NCBI GenBank assembly: GCA_017939755.1
Contig: JAGBAJ010000043.1
Coordinates: 1 to 55,327, forward strand
Direction of reading: 5' to 3'
Origin: Clostridia bacterium
GTDB lineage: Bacteria; Bacillota; Clostridia; TANB77; CAG-508
Length of the DNA stretch: 55,327 nt
The notes beneath the pieces were generated by a model. That model did not search any database. It was given only the letters and a program-made list of their open reading frames with translations, and was not told the DNA's origin. The position numbers and the translations under genes are program-made. Numbering within the stretch: the stretch's first letter is position 1; each line of letters starts with the position of its first letter. Shown here in pieces: positions 53,030-55,327 of the stretch.

Positions 53030-54349
53030 TTAATTGTTTTTATACAAATTATTTTCTTTTATATAAGAATAAACTTTTTCATCTAAATATTCTTTTGAAT
53101 TTTCTGTTTCAATATTATTTCTTATATATGTTGATGATACTGGAATGAAGTCGAAATTATCAATAATAATAAAGTTATCTTTTTTATTAAATTTTTGAGT
53201 ATATTCTACTATATCAATATTATCTCTGTTTACAACAATAATATTATATTCTAATAGTTCCTCTATATTTTTCCACTTATCAAAATGAATAATATTATCA
53301 GCACCCATAATTAAAAATAAATAATCCATTGGATACATTTTTTCAAGCTCTTTTAAAACCTGATATGTATACTCATATTTATTTAAATTACTTGATACTT
53401 TTATTTTCTTATTTTCTATAAACTTGCACATTTCTATTCTATCATTCAAAGATGCAATTGGGCTCTTGTCCCAATAATCCCCTGTAGGTACCACAATTAT
53501 CTTATCTACAATGTTATATTGAAGCAAGTATTTCATAATGTGTGTATGACCTTTATGAATTGGGTCAAACGTTCCTACAAATACACCAACTCTAGGTCTT
53601 TTATACGCTGGCATATTAAACTTGTGTTTATTATTGCTATGTAATTTGGCAATTTTATCCTTTACTTCTTGTTTTAGAGGCTTAGCATAAATGTATTTTT
53701 CAATATCATCGTATGTAATTCCCATTTTGTCCTCATCCGACTCTCCTGATAATCCATCTGATGGAGTCTTGTATAGTACTTTCTCTGGTACCTTTAAATA
53801 TTCACCAATCTTAATAACCTCTGATACCGTAAAGTCCGAGATAACTTCGAAATCGTGAACTTGATCTCCACCTTTTGTAAAATATCCTACATATAACTCA
53901 CTTTTGTTGGATGTACCTGCCACAAGATATGTTCCCTGTTTTATCGCTGTATACATTGCAGCTATGTAGTATAAAGTAGCCATTCTAAGACGTGGTCTAA
54001 CATTTATATCGCTATTTTTTATTTGATTTTCTGTATAGTTAACCTTCAGATTAGAAAGCTCTGACTTAAATGTATCAAAAGTACCAGTTAAATCAAAGTT
54101 TAAAAGCTCTATTCCATAATGTTTAGCTACAAGCTCCGCATCGCTCCTGTCTTCGCTATTTGAATGACAAGGCATAGTAACGCCTACAACATTTTCTTTT
54201 CCAAGTGCTTCTACTAAAATTGCTGTTACAACTGCACTATCTTTACCGCCGCTGATACCCACTACGGCACCTTTTAAATTATTATTTTTATAATATTCTT
54301 TAACAAAGTTAATAACGTTTTCTGTCTCTTTTTTGCTATTAAATCGCAT
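53030..54349 (-). CDS. Fused NAD synthetase and nicotinate mononucleotide adenylyltransferase
   Basis: 439 residues. Residues 1 to about 245 are ammonia-dependent NadE: GAVVGISGGKDSAVVTAIL (PP-loop SGGKDS), GTSNKSELYVGYFTKGGD, and KTPSDGLSGESDEDKMGITY. Residues about 252-439 are NadD: RVGVFVGTFDPIHKGHTHIM (GxFxPxHxGH nucleotidyltransferase motif), FLIMGADNIIHFDKW, and PVSSTYIRNNI (SSTxIR). The last two steps of NAD synthesis would sit on one chain in reverse order. The frame is continuous, with AGGAGA before the ATG. No glutaminase domain is present. Confidence 0.93.
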   Translation of the reverse strand: MRFNSKKETENVINFVKEYYKNNNLKGAVVGISGGKDSAVVTAILVEALGKENVVGVTMPCHSNSEDRSDAELVAKHYGIELLNFDLTGTFDTFKSELSNLKVNYTENQIKNSDINVRPRLRMATLYYIAAMYTAIKQGTYLVAGTSNKSELYVGYFTKGGDQVHDFEVISDFTVSEVIKIGEYLKVPEKVLYKTPSDGLSGESDEDKMGITYDDIEKYIYAKPLKQEVKDKIAKLHSNNKHKFNMPAYKRPRVGVFVGTFDPIHKGHTHIMKYLLQYNIVDKIIVVPTGDYWDKSPIASLNDRIEMCKFIENKKIKVSSNLNKYEYTYQVLKELEKMYPMDYLFLIMGADNIIHFDKWKNIEELLEYNIIVVNRDNIDIVEYTQKFNKKDNFIIIDNFDFIPVSSTYIRNNIETENSKEYLDEKVYSYIKENNLYKNN

Positions 54350-54672
54350 ATTAATCTCCTATATTTCTTTTTTATAACATTACAAGTTTTTATTATTTAC
54401 ATGTTTTATTAAATTTTGCCATTTTAAAGTATGTATTTAATAAAATCTCTCATGTGACTTCTAATCATGTATAAAACCTGGATTAAATATTCCTTCAGTA
54501 TTCAATGTATCTTTCCTCCTTTTACCTTTATTATATCATTAAGCATGTCCATTTCATACTATTTGTATTACTAATTGCTTAGATTCTTCTTTTTAATCCA
54601 AAGGAGTATATGAAAACTTTCCAAAATATAGTATTATTATAATATAAAAATTTTTTCTTTAGGAGGGTTTGC
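54350..54672. other. 323-base intergenic region between divergent genes
   Basis: AT-rich, no ORF, tRNA or strong hairpin seen. A TATAAT at 54638-54643 precedes the Nudix gene, but no good -35 hexamer is found 17 bases upstream. A second AGGAGG-like stretch on the minus strand near 54515 has no ORF behind it. Confidence 0.5.
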
Positions 54673-55107
54673 ATGAATAAAAACTATGTGGTAATTATGT
54701 TGTTTAATAAAAGCAATGACAAAGTGTTGTTAGTAAAAAGAAATAAAAAACCTTATAAAAATTGTTGGAATGGAATTGGTGGAAAAATAGAAGAAAATGA
54801 AACTCCTCTTGAGGCTGCAAAAAGAGAATGTATGGAAGAAACAAATATTATTTTAACGAATCCAAAACTTTTAGTAACATACATATATCCAGAATCAAAT
54901 ATAATGAATAGTAACACGAAACTAAATGTTATATATGACTTTGTTCATGAGGTAACTGTCACCGATAATGAAGAAGGTCATTATGAATGGAAAAGTATTG
55001 ATTTTGTTATGAATATAGATAGTAAAGAAATTGCAGGACTATCAAATCTAAATCAGTTTGTAAAAGAAATATTTGATTTAGAAAATATTAAAAAATTCTA
55101 TGAATAA
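54673..55107 (+). CDS. Nudix hydrolase (MutT/8-oxo-dGTPase-like)
   Basis: 144 residues. MNKNYVVIMLFNKSNDKVLL begins the fold, and the Nudix box is GGKIEENETPLEAAKRECMEE followed by TNI. KPYKNCWNGIGGKIEENE resembles bacterial MutT-type 8-oxo-dGTP diphosphatases (usual W-N-G-GGK layout). Nucleotide sanitation is the likely role. AGGAGGG precedes the ATG. It is divergent from the NadE-NadD gene and is the third intact Nudix gene of the window. Confidence 0.9.
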   Translation: MNKNYVVIMLFNKSNDKVLLVKRNKKPYKNCWNGIGGKIEENETPLEAAKRECMEETNIILTNPKLLVTYIYPESNIMNSNTKLNVIYDFVHEVTVTDNEEGHYEWKSIDFVMNIDSKEIAGLSNLNQFVKEIFDLENIKKFYE

Positions 55108-55133
55108 TGGAAATGACTACCATATCTGCGAAT

Positions 55134-55176
55134 AAAAGAGGATTAAATTATTTTTATAATTTCTTCCTCTTTTTTA
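55134..55176 (+). terminator. Terminator of the last Nudix gene
   Basis: AAAAGAGGA and TCCTCTTTT pair with an inner AAATTAT/ATAATTT stem, followed by T-rich sequence, 27 bases past the stop. Confidence 0.8.
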
Positions 55177-55195
55177 AGATTATTTATATAATAAC

Positions 55196-55327
55196 AATCC
55201 ACGGGTAGAACCCGTGGATTTTCATATAGGCCTATAAGGCCTTGTTACAAGCTACCGCTAAAGCGGTTTCGTTTGACGGCTTTACGCCATGACTTTCGCG
55301 TTCTTACTACTTACCACCCTTAAAAGG
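55196..55327 (-). mobile_element. Right-end remnant of an IS200/IS605-like element, inverted copy
   Basis: Read on the minus strand: AAGCCGTCAAAC (55282-55271), an ACCGC/GCGGT stem (55254-55267), TTGTAACAAGG, the palindrome ATAGGCCTAT, then a perfect 10 bp hairpin AATCCACGGG/CCCGTGGATT (55196-55220). The order matches 25-126 but in the opposite orientation. A short open tail on the minus strand (ending KNAKVMA) enters from the window edge and might be the end of a transposon gene, but it is too short to identify. Confidence 0.5.

Overview
The window is AT-rich DNA of a Gram-positive, endospore-forming Clostridia-type bacterium. The support is the SCIFF ranthipeptide precursor (near-universal in Clostridia), SpoIIID, ribonuclease Y, meso-diaminopimelate dehydrogenase, an undecaprenol/diacylglycerol kinase of the small Gram-positive type, strong AGGAGG-type ribosome binding sites with frequent GTG/TTG starts, and very AT-rich spacers. 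Most genes lie on the minus strand. Both window ends carry related hairpin-bearing fragments in opposite orientation (AAGCCGTCAAAC, then GTAAC, then a CCACGGG/CCCGTGG hairpin). They resemble the right ends of IS200/IS605-type (TnpB-associated) elements whose bodies lie outside the window, so the segment probably ends where an assembly broke in a multicopy element.

Layout. 0-2 kb: SCIFF precursor without its maturase, tRNA-Gln(CTG), M23 peptidoglycan hydrolase. 2-6.7 kb: MarR regulator plus a heterodimeric ABC exporter whose second half-transporter is split in two reading frames. 7-15.3 kb: greA, an unknown gene, a GH18 cell-wall hydrolase, pgi, a WG-repeat membrane protein, a U32 tRNA-hydroxylation-type protein and spoIIID. 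15.4-19.8 kb: a two-gene unit of unknown role (a DnaB-like ATPase and a 717-residue coiled-coil protein with a possible ParB-like N-terminus) behind lepB. 20-26.7 kb: dgkA, acyl-CoA synthetase, Rsm22-type protein, small membrane protein, DEAD-box helicase, MYG1 family protein. 27-36.5 kb: polysaccharide deacetylase, rny, LMW phosphatase, two Nudix genes plus the remnant of a third, a SanA/YdcF protein, a VanRS-like two-component system, a C39-like protein and a DUF3298-like protein. 36.5-47.4 kb: membrane-anchored protein, MntP, an unusual membrane-anchored SF2 helicase downstream of a MazG-like pyrophosphatase, ddh, malQ with a DUF84 phosphatase, dCMP-deaminase-like protein, inositol monophosphatase family protein. 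47.5-55.3 kb: unknown gene, tRNA-Gly(TCC) overlapping an ORF fragment, a second heterodimeric ABC exporter, an anchored protein, a NadE-NadD fusion and a Nudix gene.

The most striking non-genic content is a set of intergenic hairpin elements. Two copies (26764-26976 and 45709-45930) share a precise plan: a 13-15 bp terminal inverted repeat ending in GTTAC/GTAAC, about 16 nt, a 30 bp complementary arm, and a 95-98 nt centre. Each is flanked by a perfect 8 bp direct repeat, yet the 30 bp arms of the two copies are unrelated in sequence. A shorter relative (34704-34834) has the same termini and a 7/8 direct repeat, and lies in the presumed leader of the C39-like gene. Composite or decayed relatives lie near 6937-7087, 19825-20168, 30119-30210 and 11807-11868. 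A second dispersed repeat (GGACAGGAGAACCGTCCC type) sits immediately past stop codons of minus-strand genes at four places and once supplies the last codons of a protein.

The best candidates for undescribed biology are the DnaB-like/coiled-coil pair, the MazG-helicase-MntP unit, and the variable-arm hairpin element family.
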